Source: an uncultured Pseudomonadota bacterium (GTDB taxonomy: Bacteria > Myxococcota_A > UBA796 > SXON01). From it: a stretch of DNA of 38,014 nt. Every line of letters begins with the position of its first letter. Position 1 is the first letter of the stretch. This document shows positions 15,387 through 22,804 of the stretch, in pieces. The translations under genes and the position numbers were made by a program. The notes below the pieces were generated by a model. The model saw only the letters and a list, made by a program, of their open reading frames with translations, had not been told where the DNA came from and searched no databases. The stretch lies in contig CAITDR010000509.1 of the NCBI GenBank assembly GCA_903891165.1, positions 1-38,014 on the forward strand, in the 5' to 3' direction.

Positions 15387-16283
15387 CTAACCCCCCAGAG
15401 CGGCGGCAATTTTGGTGACCGCAGTGTCAAAATGTTGGATATAGGTCTCGTTTTTTTCAAAGGCAGTTCCACCGGACAAACGTACCAGCTTGGCGCCGGA
15501 CTTGGAGGCCACCAGCTCCGCGGTGTTGGCCTGGTAGAACTCCTCCTGCAGAACCAATTTCACCCCTGCGCTGCTTACCGTGCCAATCACCTGGACGATA
15601 TGCGAGGGAGAAGGCGGAATTCCCGGCTTGGGCTCGATGTTGATTGGGACCGCAAAGCCCAGCCAATTTGCGAGGTAGGTCCAGGACTTGTGGTAGGTGA
15701 TCACCTGGGTGCCGCGGATGGCGGACAACTTCTGCTCCCAGCCCTTGATGCTGGATTGCAAGCGTCCGATGAAGTCTTTGGCGTTGTTTTGGTAGCTGGT
15801 GGCGTTGCTGGGATCCAGCGCGCCCATCTTGCCGGCGATGCCCCAGGCTACGGCGATGGCGTTGCGGGGATCGTAGAGGTAGTGCGGGTTTCCGCCGGGG
15901 TGGACGTCGCCCATGGAGCGGTCCACCTTTTCTGTAGGAACGTCCATCAGGCCGACAAATTGTGAGCAGTCCAGAAAGCCGGCCCCGCCGGTCTGCACCT
16001 TGGGGTTCCGCGCGCCGGAGACCAGCGTGGGCAGCCAGCCCACTTCCAGCTCCAGGCCCACCACCAGGAGCAGATCGGCTGCGGATACATCCAGCACGAG
16101 GTTGGGCCGGGCGTCTACAAAGTGAGGATCCTGGCTGGAAAGTACCAGCGCCGACACCTTCACCTTGTCCTTCCCCACTTCCTGGGCGATGGCGGCGAGA
16201 TCGGGGACCGTGGCGACCACGCGCAGGGCGGCCTGTGCGGGCAACACCACAAAAAAGGCCAATAAAGCAAATAGATAGCGCAT
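15387..16283 (-). CDS. znuA: Zinc/manganese ABC transporter substrate-binding protein
   Basis: 298 residues, periplasmic cluster A-I (TroA/ZnuA-like) binding protein with a Sec signal (MRYLFALLAFFVVLPAQA). Metal ligands can be placed at His54 (SSQDPHFVDARP), His134 (NPHYLYDP) and His198 (TYHKSWTYLANWLG), with acid residues in LQEEFY near 247. The His-rich loop of many ZnuA proteins is missing, and only GDVHPGGNPH (126-135) hints at it; the nearby lipoproteins may fill that need. AGGGAGA precedes the ATG by five bases, and eight bases separate it from the porin gene. Confidence 0.92.
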   Translation of the reverse strand: MRYLFALLAFFVVLPAQAALRVVATVPDLAAIAQEVGKDKVKVSALVLSSQDPHFVDARPNLVLDVSAADLLLVVGLELEVGWLPTLVSGARNPKVQTGGAGFLDCSQFVGLMDVPTEKVDRSMGDVHPGGNPHYLYDPRNAIAVAWGIAGKMGALDPSNATSYQNNAKDFIGRLQSSIKGWEQKLSAIRGTQVITYHKSWTYLANWLGFAVPINIEPKPGIPPSPSHIVQVIGTVSSAGVKLVLQEEFYQANTAELVASKSGAKLVRLSGGTAFEKNETYIQHFDTAVTKIAAALGG

Positions 16284-16291
16284 GATTCTCC

Positions 16292-17569
16292 CTAAAACGC
16301 GTGGGCGCCGTGCGCCCCCACGTTGAATTCAAAGGCCAACATCGCCGCCACGTCCGGCTGCTCTCTCCAACCCGCCGCATCCACATCCCCTTGCAGGCGA
16401 AGGCGCGAAAATTCGGTGGGCCAGAAGGTGACCGATGCGGCCACCCGGCTGCGGGAGCGGATCCACTCAGGATCGAGATCATCCTCCACGATTGTTCCAT
16501 CCAGGGTGGCCACCGGCGAGCCTAACTCGTAGCGGGCGGCGGCACCCCAGCGGGGAGCAAAGCGGGTTGCAAGCTGCACATAGCCGTTGTGGTCCGCCCA
16601 GACATCGCCGGGCACCTGGCGGCGCCGGTAGATGTACTCCCCCTGGAGGGAGACAATCAGGGGACTTTCCTGCGTGATCGGTCGGAATTTCAGGTAGACG
16701 TCGGTACCGTACAGCTCGGTGCGGTTGCCCAGCCCTGAGGGATTGGGACCGAAGGCACCCGAGAGGCCCCATGCAAGCGAAAGGTCGGGTGAAAGCGGAA
16801 AAAACTGCTTGATCGCCACCGTACTCTGCAGGTCCAACGGGCTCTTGAAGCCCAGATCGGTGGCACCGTAGAAGCTGCGTGCGGTGGACTCACCCGCCGC
16901 GCCGGTGACCGAGCCCACCAGCTCCACATACCAGGGTGTAGGCGCCAACCAGGACAATTCCAAACCCAGTCCGCGGTTTCCCTCGCCCCCAAAAACCCGC
17001 CCGATGGTCAAGTTCTGGTCGATAAAGTCCCAGGAGTGCGGATGGGTGGGGTTGATCCGGCCGAAGCGGGTCAGAAATTGACCCACCCGCAACTGGAAGC
17101 GCGCGGGAAGGGACATGGTGGTCGCATAGACCTCTTCGATCTCGACGCCGTAGAGAGAGAAGACGATGTTCGCATCGAATTTGAAGTAGGGGTCCACCGG
17201 CTTGGAGACAGACAGCTCCAGTTGCTGCAGGTGAAAACCGTTGGCGTTGGGGTCATGCCCACCGGCCATCATCGGCTCTTCGGCCGAAAAATAAGCCAGG
17301 GCCACATCCCCGATGAAGGAGATATCGGGGTTCAGACTTTGTAGTGCGCCTGCGAGCGTGACTTTGGGCGGAGTGGGAGGGGGCGCCGCAGCGTCCGCCG
17401 CCAGTGCGGCTTCGATGGCGGCCAGATCCTCGGGACTCATTCCACCCGTACTGTCCGGAGGTGCTCCCTCGGCCGGGGATGGATTTTCGGGGGGAGGGGG
17501 ATTTTCGGCGGGGGTCCCGGGCTGCTGTGCCAGGGCGCTGCTCAACCATATCAGGTATGTCCACCCCAT
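16292..17569 (-). CDS. Outer-membrane porin-like protein at head of zinc-import operon
   Basis: 425 residues: a short Sec signal (MGWTYLIWLSSALAQ), a Pro/Glu-rich linker (to about 65), then alternating beta strands ending in a typical outer-membrane C-terminus with aromatic Phe. Strand patterns such as FHLQQLELSVSKPVDPYFKFDANIVF and LRVGQFLTRFGRINPTHPHSWDFIDQ match proteins labelled zinc-regulated outer-membrane receptors in myxobacteria, though at this size it is a porin-like barrel without a TonB plug. GGAGG lies five bases before the ATG. It is first in the operon and likely lets zinc (or a chelate) into the periplasm. Confidence 0.8.
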   Translation of the reverse strand: MGWTYLIWLSSALAQQPGTPAENPPPPENPSPAEGAPPDSTGGMSPEDLAAIEAALAADAAAPPPTPPKVTLAGALQSLNPDISFIGDVALAYFSAEEPMMAGGHDPNANGFHLQQLELSVSKPVDPYFKFDANIVFSLYGVEIEEVYATTMSLPARFQLRVGQFLTRFGRINPTHPHSWDFIDQNLTIGRVFGGEGNRGLGLELSWLAPTPWYVELVGSVTGAAGESTARSFYGATDLGFKSPLDLQSTVAIKQFFPLSPDLSLAWGLSGAFGPNPSGLGNRTELYGTDVYLKFRPITQESPLIVSLQGEYIYRRRQVPGDVWADHNGYVQLATRFAPRWGAAARYELGSPVATLDGTIVEDDLDPEWIRSRSRVAASVTFWPTEFSRLRLQGDVDAAGWREQPDVAAMLAFEFNVGAHGAHAF

Positions 17570-17585
17570 CCGACCTCCGTGCCTG

Positions 17586-17601
17586 CTTCCCGCGTGGGAA
17601 G
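17586..17601 (-). promoter_or_regulatory. Dyad in the leader of the porin gene, operator or hairpin
   Basis: CTTCCC-GCGT-GGGAAG is a perfect 6-bp dyad 17 nt upstream of the porin start and next to its ribosome site. It is downstream of the candidate promoter, a position suited to a repressor such as a Zur-like protein, but it does not match the enterobacterial Zur box. Confidence 0.4.
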
Positions 17602-17618
17602 TAGTTGCAACAGAGTCT

Positions 17619-17647
17619 CATATACACCCGAAGTGCAAGAAGCGCAA
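17619..17647 (-). promoter_or_regulatory. Possible promoter of the zinc-import operon
   Basis: On the minus strand TTGCGC (17642-17647) and TATATG (17619-17624) are 17 bp apart (3/6 and 4/6 to consensus). This is the only sigma-70-like pair in the 104-bp gap; an 8-bp palindrome GTTGCAAC (17604-17611) follows. Confidence 0.4.
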
Positions 17648-17673
17648 GGGGAGGGGGCAGGCTTCCCCCTTTT

Positions 17674-18432
17674 CTACATCAGCAGATCGATCGTGGAGCG
17701 CACATCACCATGTTCTTCGCGGCGAATCAGCTTCAACGCCAGCTCAGCCATCGGCGGACGGACCACCCCCTCGGCGAAGACGCTGGTCCAAGTGTCCACT
17801 TCGGCCATGGCCTGAAGTTGGGCATGGACCGGCAACACTGCAAGACGACGGGCGACGCCCCAGGCATGGCCACGGGCGCGGGTCATCGAAAAGTTCACCA
17901 CCGCATCATCCAGGCGTCCAACCAGCTGATCCAGGCCACGCAGGGGGGGCCAGATATGCTCCAGCTCCTTCTTGACCCCGTCGGTCAGCTCGGCCAGCAC
18001 GTCGTTGATCTTGTTGAAGTCGGGCTGTAGGCTCTCCAGGGCCGGACCGGGTGCCGTGCGTGCCGCGGCGATGCCCAGATCCAGGTTGATATGGGCATTC
18101 ATCCCCAGCAGCAGGTGTTGGATCACCAGGAGATCGCTGTCGTCCGCCACCCGGAAGGCGGCAAGCCAGGCGCGGGTAGGCAATTCTCCGCCCCGGTGCA
18201 GCGCCCAGGCGTCCAGGTAGCGCCCGGCAAAACAGATATCCAGATCTTCCATCCGGGTGCCGTCCTGGAATTCTCCCTTCGCGATGCCATCTTTTACTCG
18301 GCGGGTCACCTTCCGGTAGAGGGCCGGAAAGTAGCCGAGCCGGGAGCTGCGGTCCCAGCAGAACTGGATCACATCGTCCAGCTGGGCGAGGACGTCGTCG
18401 ATACTGTGGAGAGGGGGGCGTTGGGTCAACAT
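17674..18432 (-). CDS. DUF5995 family protein
   Basis: 252 residues from the ATG at 18432. DUF5995 is recognised from YFPALYRKVTRRVKDGI, DLDICFAGRYLDAWALH, and especially LLLGMNAHINLDLGIA, followed by FNKINDVLAELTDGV. The family has no known function; the conserved MNAHINxDL suggests a metal or small-molecule site in an all-helical fold. It is cytoplasmic (no signal). The frame stays open far upstream, but that part overlaps the divergent control region and reads as Arg/Pro junk. There is no Shine-Dalgarno; a CACAAT hexamer (18439-18444) ends exactly six bases before the ATG, which predicts a leaderless message. Confidence 0.8.
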   Translation of the reverse strand: MLTQRPPLHSIDDVLAQLDDVIQFCWDRSSRLGYFPALYRKVTRRVKDGIAKGEFQDGTRMEDLDICFAGRYLDAWALHRGGELPTRAWLAAFRVADDSDLLVIQHLLLGMNAHINLDLGIAAARTAPGPALESLQPDFNKINDVLAELTDGVKKELEHIWPPLRGLDQLVGRLDDAVVNFSMTRARGHAWGVARRLAVLPVHAQLQAMAEVDTWTSVFAEGVVRPPMAELALKLIRREEHGDVRSTIDLLM

Positions 18433-18471
18433 GCGCGAATTGTGCCTCGAAAATTGGCGTGCGGCGACCCG

Positions 18472-18560
18472 TGCACAGCCATGCACAGGGGGTGGAGTCC
18501 GGCCGGGCTGTGCGGGGCCTGTGCAGGGGGGCCTTGGGTCTCGGTAGCGGTTGCTGTGCA
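18472..18560. promoter_or_regulatory. TGCACAG repeat array, candidate enhancer for the sigma-54 promoter
   Basis: TGCACAG occurs at 18472-18478 and 18482-18488. Its reverse complement occurs at 18519-18525 and 18554-18560, with a one-mismatch copy (CTGTGCG) at 18508-18514. The first four form an inverted pair of direct pairs with 10- and 11-bp phasing. The array ends 55 bp upstream of the -24 element, and its core lies about 90-145 bp upstream, where bacterial enhancer-binding proteins dock. Confidence 0.6.
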
Positions 18561-18615
18561 TGCTGGTGTCTGAAGAATCGTAGGGCTCAACTGAATAAAA
18601 TTCAAATCTCCGAAC

Positions 18616-18631
18616 TGGCATGGTTTTTGCT
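18616..18631 (+). promoter_or_regulatory. Sigma-54 promoter of the FG-GAP lipoprotein gene
   Basis: TGGCATG-N4-TTGCT matches the -24/-12 consensus TGGCACG-N4-TTGCW at all but one base, with correct GG-to-GC spacing. Transcription would begin near 18642, about 12 nt before the ATG at 18654, and the AGAGGTG ribosome site fits in that leader. Confidence 0.8.
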
Positions 18632-18653
18632 TGTTCGGCAGGCAGAGGTGTAC

Positions 18654-20375
18654 ATGCGTCAAAGCTTCCTGATTGCGCTGCTTGTCCGGGCCTGCAGCCT
18701 GGATCTGGACCACGATGGCTACAGCCCCGCCGCGACCGTGGCGGGGTGGGCCGACTGCGACGATACCAACGCCGACGTTCACCCCGGTGCCGATGAAAAA
18801 TGTGGCACCATCGACGAGAATTGCGACGGTGACCCCGAGGCCGGCGCGGTGGACGGTCCATGCCTGTTGCCCGATCTCGACGGGGACGGCTATGACGACA
18901 CCACAGACTGTAACGATGCGGATGCGAGCGTCTTTCCTGGTGCCGTGGAGATCTGCGGGGATGGGGTGGACCAGAACTGCGTGGAAGACTGTGCCTGGAC
19001 GGGTACCAGTCTGGATACCGATGCCGATCAGGCATTTGTGGGCGCCACGGCATCTGGCGGTGCAAGTTCTGGTTTTCTGGGGGGGAACATCGCTGGGCGT
19101 CGCGACATCAACGGCGATGGCTATGCCGATGTGGCCATCGGCGACCGGGTCTACGACAGCGGCTCGGCTTCCTTCAACCAGGGACGGGTCTACCTGCTCT
19201 CCGGCAGCTCTACCGGTTTAACGGGGGATATCTCCGCACCCACGGCGATGATTACCGGCAACGGGGTCGGGGATCGCCTCGGCGGTGGTGTGGGGATGGT
19301 CGACGACCTGAACGGCGATGGCAGCGACGAGCTGCTGGTGGGAGCGTCCACGGACAATTACAGTGGACGTTCCGACGCGGGTTCGGCCTTTCTCTTCCGC
19401 GGACCCCTGAGTAGCGGCAGCCTGGGACCGGCCGATGCCGACCTGAGCATCGAGGGAGACGCGGCCTCGGACTATGCGGGCTGGGTGGTCGCCGGTGCGG
19501 GTGACCTGACCGGCGACCATGTACCTGATTGGGTAGTCAGTGCCTATTTCTCCAACAGTCAAGCGGGAAAGGTGGCGATCGTGGATGGCAGCCTTGCCGA
19601 TGGCAGCTACCGGATGGCCAGTCTGGGCAGCCTGTACACCGGTCAGTCCGCATCGGAACGCTTTGGTGCTTGGGCGGATGGGGAGGTGGATGTAGATGGG
19701 GATGGAGCGGCTGATCTGGTCGTGGCCGCCGTCGGCACGTCATCGGTGTCGATCTGGTTCGGACCGTTGGCGGGGGGAGGAGGCAGCAGTGCTGCCCCGG
19801 ATGCGACGATCTCGGGGGTGGAGCTGACGGCAAATGCCACCTCTTCGGAGGCCAACTGCATCAACTGTCTGGGCACTGCAGGGGATGCCACCGGTGACGG
19901 CTACGAAGATCTCCTCATCGGCTCCGACGGCAGTGACCTGGGCAACCAGGCCGACGCCGGGGCGGCCTTTGTGATGGCCGGACCCATCTCGGCCTCCACC
20001 AGCACAACCGCAGCGGCAGCGACTTTCCTTGGCTTTGCATCTAGTGATTTTGCGGGTCGCTCGGTAGCCGGGGGAGGGGACATTGATGGAGACGGCCAGG
20101 ATGACCTCTTGATCAGCGCCCATGGCTACGACGTGGTGGATGGAGAAGGGCGCGTGGGGCTGGCCTATGGGCCGGTCAGCGGCACCGTCTTTGTCAACGA
20201 TCTGCCTGGCTTTCTGGGCAGCCAGAGCCAAGCCAACCTGGGGGCGGCGCTCGCGATGGCGGGCGACGTGGACGGCGATCTGGCAGAGGATTTTTTGTTA
20301 GGGGCGCCCAACACCTTGGACAGCAACGGCGCCGGGGTGGGAAGTGCCTATCTCTACTATGGAAGCGGAGAATAG
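18654..20375 (+). CDS. Lipoprotein with MopE motifs and seven FG-GAP propeller blades
   Basis: 573 residues from the ATG at 18654 (AGAGGTG upstream). MRQSFLIALLVRAC is a lipoprotein signal with an odd Arg at -2 of the lipobox; Cys14. Two MopE-type units (DLDHDGYS...DCDDTNADVHPGA; DLDGDGYDDTTDCNDADASVFPGA) come first. Then seven Ca-binding blade loops of the DxNGDGxxDLLIG type: DINGDGYADVAIGD, DLNGDGSDELLVGA, DLTGDHVPDWVVSA, DVDGDGAADLVVAA, DATGDGYEDLLIGS, DIDGDGQDDLLISA, DVDGDLAEDFLLGA. Seven is the number for an integrin-alpha-like propeller. It is likely a surface adhesin or matrix-binding protein. Control by sigma-54 suggests conditional expression. Confidence 0.88.
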   Translation: MRQSFLIALLVRACSLDLDHDGYSPAATVAGWADCDDTNADVHPGADEKCGTIDENCDGDPEAGAVDGPCLLPDLDGDGYDDTTDCNDADASVFPGAVEICGDGVDQNCVEDCAWTGTSLDTDADQAFVGATASGGASSGFLGGNIAGRRDINGDGYADVAIGDRVYDSGSASFNQGRVYLLSGSSTGLTGDISAPTAMITGNGVGDRLGGGVGMVDDLNGDGSDELLVGASTDNYSGRSDAGSAFLFRGPLSSGSLGPADADLSIEGDAASDYAGWVVAGAGDLTGDHVPDWVVSAYFSNSQAGKVAIVDGSLADGSYRMASLGSLYTGQSASERFGAWADGEVDVDGDGAADLVVAAVGTSSVSIWFGPLAGGGGSSAAPDATISGVELTANATSSEANCINCLGTAGDATGDGYEDLLIGSDGSDLGNQADAGAAFVMAGPISASTSTTAAAATFLGFASSDFAGRSVAGGGDIDGDGQDDLLISAHGYDVVDGEGRVGLAYGPVSGTVFVNDLPGFLGSQSQANLGAALAMAGDVDGDLAEDFLLGAPNTLDSNGAGVGSAYLYYGSGE

Positions 20376-20376
20376 T

Positions 20377-21543
20377 TCAGAGAGCGCCGCGATAGGAGGT
20401 GGTGGGATCCAGTTGAATCACCACTGCGTCCTCCTTTCCGGCGCCGATACTGGAGCTCTGTCCCACCAGGTACAGGCGGTCGGCGGTGACCTCCAGGTCG
20501 TGGACCTCCTCGTCTTCTGAACCGCCGATGAGCGCCACCTCTTCCTGGCTTCCATCCTCGGGATCCACGCGGATCACCCGCATGTCATTGCCGCCCTCTC
20601 CCTGGCCATCCGTATTGTAGGCTACAAAGACGTGGTCGGGGCCAGGGGCGATCGCGCGGCCCACCTGCGCGCCATCCTCCTGCAGCTCCTGCTCCCAGAT
20701 CAGGTTGCCCTCGGTATCCAGCTTCCACAACACCAGGTTGAAGCCCGATCCGGTGCGGGCACCCACCCCGTAGAGCTGCCCGTCGAACAGGCTGAGCCCC
20801 AGAACGTCGTCCCAGAGGGCCACATCGTCGGCAAGGCGGGTCTGCCACCGTAGAGCCCCATCCGATTTTTGGAAGCTTGCAACGATGGGATCGCCGCCGC
20901 TCATCCAGCCTGTACCCTCGGTCAGTCCTCCCAGGTAGAGCGCCTCCCCGTCGCTGACCAGGTGCCCGTTTGCCTCGTCCCACCCTGGACTTCCCCAGGT
21001 CGTGAGCCATTTTTCGGTGCCGTCCAGACCTAACTTCGCCAGCAGGATCTCCTGGCCGGCCTCGGCGGTGGTGGCCCAGCCCGACACAAAGAGCGCGCCG
21101 TCTTCCACGACAATTCCGTCGATTTCCTCGTAGCCACCTGCCACATCCCGCACCCAGGACCACAGCGGGATGCCGGTCTCCAGGTCCACGGCGGTCACCA
21201 GTGCGTCGGAAGTGGAGGTCGTCAGGCCATCGTAGACGTGGCCTCCGAGGTAGATCACCCCGTTACTTTCGGTGATCACATAGGCCAGCTCGGCATCCTG
21301 ATCACCCTGGTGGCTCTCCCAGATCACCTCGCCATCGGGGCTGATGCGATAGAGGTAGAGGTCGGGCAGCGGGTGCGGGGCAGCCTGGTGGGTGGCCACC
21401 AGAAGGTCCCCACCTTGCAGGCGGTGAATTCCCCAGCCTTCATCGGTGTTCGGGCCGCCAAAAGGCAGCACCCAGCCGTAGTCAGTGGTGAGCAACTCCC
21501 CCGGACCACCTTCGACGGTACATGCAAGAAGAAAGAGGATCAT
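20377..21543 (-). CDS. Lipoprotein, PQQ/WD-like beta-propeller
   Basis: 388 residues from the ATG at 21543. MILFLLAC is an eight-residue lipoprotein signal. The mature part has repeating units of strand-turn-strand with W/Y near the ends (GGDLLVATHQ; GVIYLGGHVYDG; GALFVSGWATTAEAGQEILLAKLGLDG; EALYLGGLTEG; GQLYGVGARTGSGFNLVLWKLD; DRLYLVGQSS), characteristic of PQQ-like or SBBP-type propellers. No catalytic or heme motif is seen. A TATAGG hexamer ends six bases before the ATG and there is no proper ribosome site, suggesting a leaderless message. It converges with the FG-GAP gene one base away and is divergent from the DUF457 gene. Confidence 0.8.
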   Translation of the reverse strand: MILFLLACTVEGGPGELLTTDYGWVLPFGGPNTDEGWGIHRLQGGDLLVATHQAAPHPLPDLYLYRISPDGEVIWESHQGDQDAELAYVITESNGVIYLGGHVYDGLTTSTSDALVTAVDLETGIPLWSWVRDVAGGYEEIDGIVVEDGALFVSGWATTAEAGQEILLAKLGLDGTEKWLTTWGSPGWDEANGHLVSDGEALYLGGLTEGTGWMSGGDPIVASFQKSDGALRWQTRLADDVALWDDVLGLSLFDGQLYGVGARTGSGFNLVLWKLDTEGNLIWEQELQEDGAQVGRAIAPGPDHVFVAYNTDGQGEGGNDMRVIRVDPEDGSQEEVALIGGSEDEEVHDLEVTADRLYLVGQSSSIGAGKEDAVVIQLDPTTSYRGAL

Positions 21544-21550
21544 TCTCACC

Positions 21551-21605
21551 CTATAGCCCGTTTTCCGAGGAGAGGGGAGGCTCCTCCCGCGAATCCGGGC
21601 TATAG
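21551..21605. promoter_or_regulatory. Inverted-repeat divergent promoter region
   Basis: CTATAGCCCG (21551-21560) and its exact inverse CGGGCTATAG (21596-21605) face outward with 35 bp between. Each carries a TATAG -10-like element pointing to one of the two divergent genes (ATGs at 21543 and 21617). An inner GAGGAG/CTCCTC stem lies at 21567-21586. No TTGACA-like -35 is seen for either side. Confidence 0.55.
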
Positions 21606-21616
21606 CGGCGGCCGCC

Positions 21617-22804
21617 ATGGACAACTTCAGCCATGCCCTGATCGGGGTGCTGCTCGGCCGCGCTGCGGCGCCCTATGTGGGCCACACACGGGGAGCCATT
21701 TTTGCGGCGATTCTGGCGTCGAATCTACCGGATATCGACTTCATCTGGATGCCGTTGTTCGCCGATCCCAAGCTGGCCTATCTGGTTCACCACCGGGGCC
21801 ATACCCACACCTTGCTAGTGGGGTTGGTGGAGGCCGCAGCGGTGGCCTATGGCTGCCGACGTTTGTGGCCAGAAACAAAGCTGTTTCCGCTCTTTCTGCT
21901 CAGCTACCTCGGTGTGGCGCTGCATGTGGGCGCCGACGGGTGGAACAACTACGGGGTCCACCCCCTGTGGCCATTTGACCCGAGCTGGCGCTATGGAGAC
22001 AGTATCTTTATCCTGGAACCGTGGCTCTGGATGGCACTGGGGCCACTGGCTTTTTGGGAGGCAGGGCCGCGCCTACGGGTGGGGCTGGGGATAGTTGCCG
22101 CCGGGGTGCTGGGGCTGGTGACCTGGGGTCTGGGGCCGGTCTGGGCGGCGGCCTGGGGGCTGGGCCTGGGTCTGCTGCTGGCCCTGCAATCCCGGTTGGA
22201 CGGTCCCTGGGCATGGCGGGTTCCCCTGCTCTTATGGGGGGGGATTCTCAGTGTTTTTTCCCTGGGATCCCATGCAGTTCAGCGGGAGGTGGAGGGCAGC
22301 TTTGACGCCCAACTTCCGATGGAGAGCCTGATCGATGTGGTGCGTAGCCCCCGTCCCTCCACACCCTGGTGCTGGTCCTTCATCGCCGTCTCCATCGGTC
22401 CGGGAGGAAGCTACCACCTTCGACCGGGACTGCTGAGCCTGCGTCCGGAGTGGACGGCGGCAGAGGCCTGCGGCGTCCGTCGGGATTGGAAACGTAGTCT
22501 GGCGCTGGGCTCCTCCGACCTGTCGGACACCGCACTTATCCGCTGGGAGGGGCATTGGACACGCCCCATCCAGGAGATCCAGCAGCTCGCGCAGGACTGT
22601 CGGGTGGACGCGTTTCTGCACTTTGGCCGGGCCATCTGGTGGAAAGAGGAGGGCTCGATGGTGCAGGTGGGTGATCTCCGCTACGATTTTGAGCCCGAAG
22701 CCGGCTTTGCGGAGTTGAATTTTATGGTTGATCAACCTGCCGAATGTATGAGTTTGCCGCCTTGGCGTTCTGCGGTGGTCCAGCGTGTCCTGCGCCACAG
22801 ATGA
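21617..22804 (+). CDS. Membrane-bound DUF457/YdjM-like putative metal-dependent hydrolase
   Basis: 395 residues. The N-terminal part has the YdjM pattern: MDNFSHALIGVLLG with His6, ILASNLPDIDFIW with Asp residues, and HHRGHTHTLL with four His, which together would bind a metal near the membrane face. Several hydrophobic helices follow (about 95-215). The C-terminal 170 residues are a soluble, beta-rich domain of unknown role (PSTPWCWSFIAVSIGPGGSYHLRPG). The substrate is unknown; relatives are linked to membrane lipids or stress. The ATG lies 11 nt after the TATAG element and has no clear ribosome site. The stop overlaps the next start (ATGA). Confidence 0.8.
   Translation: MDNFSHALIGVLLGRAAAPYVGHTRGAIFAAILASNLPDIDFIWMPLFADPKLAYLVHHRGHTHTLLVGLVEAAAVAYGCRRLWPETKLFPLFLLSYLGVALHVGADGWNNYGVHPLWPFDPSWRYGDSIFILEPWLWMALGPLAFWEAGPRLRVGLGIVAAGVLGLVTWGLGPVWAAAWGLGLGLLLALQSRLDGPWAWRVPLLLWGGILSVFSLGSHAVQREVEGSFDAQLPMESLIDVVRSPRPSTPWCWSFIAVSIGPGGSYHLRPGLLSLRPEWTAAEACGVRRDWKRSLALGSSDLSDTALIRWEGHWTRPIQEIQQLAQDCRVDAFLHFGRAIWWKEEGSMVQVGDLRYDFEPEAGFAELNFMVDQPAECMSLPPWRSAVVQRVLRHR

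Noticed and set aside
17653-17673. Hairpin GGGGG/CCCCC followed by TTTT on the plus strand
   Set aside because: No plus-strand gene ends here, and on the minus strand, where the flanking genes lie, there is no T run.
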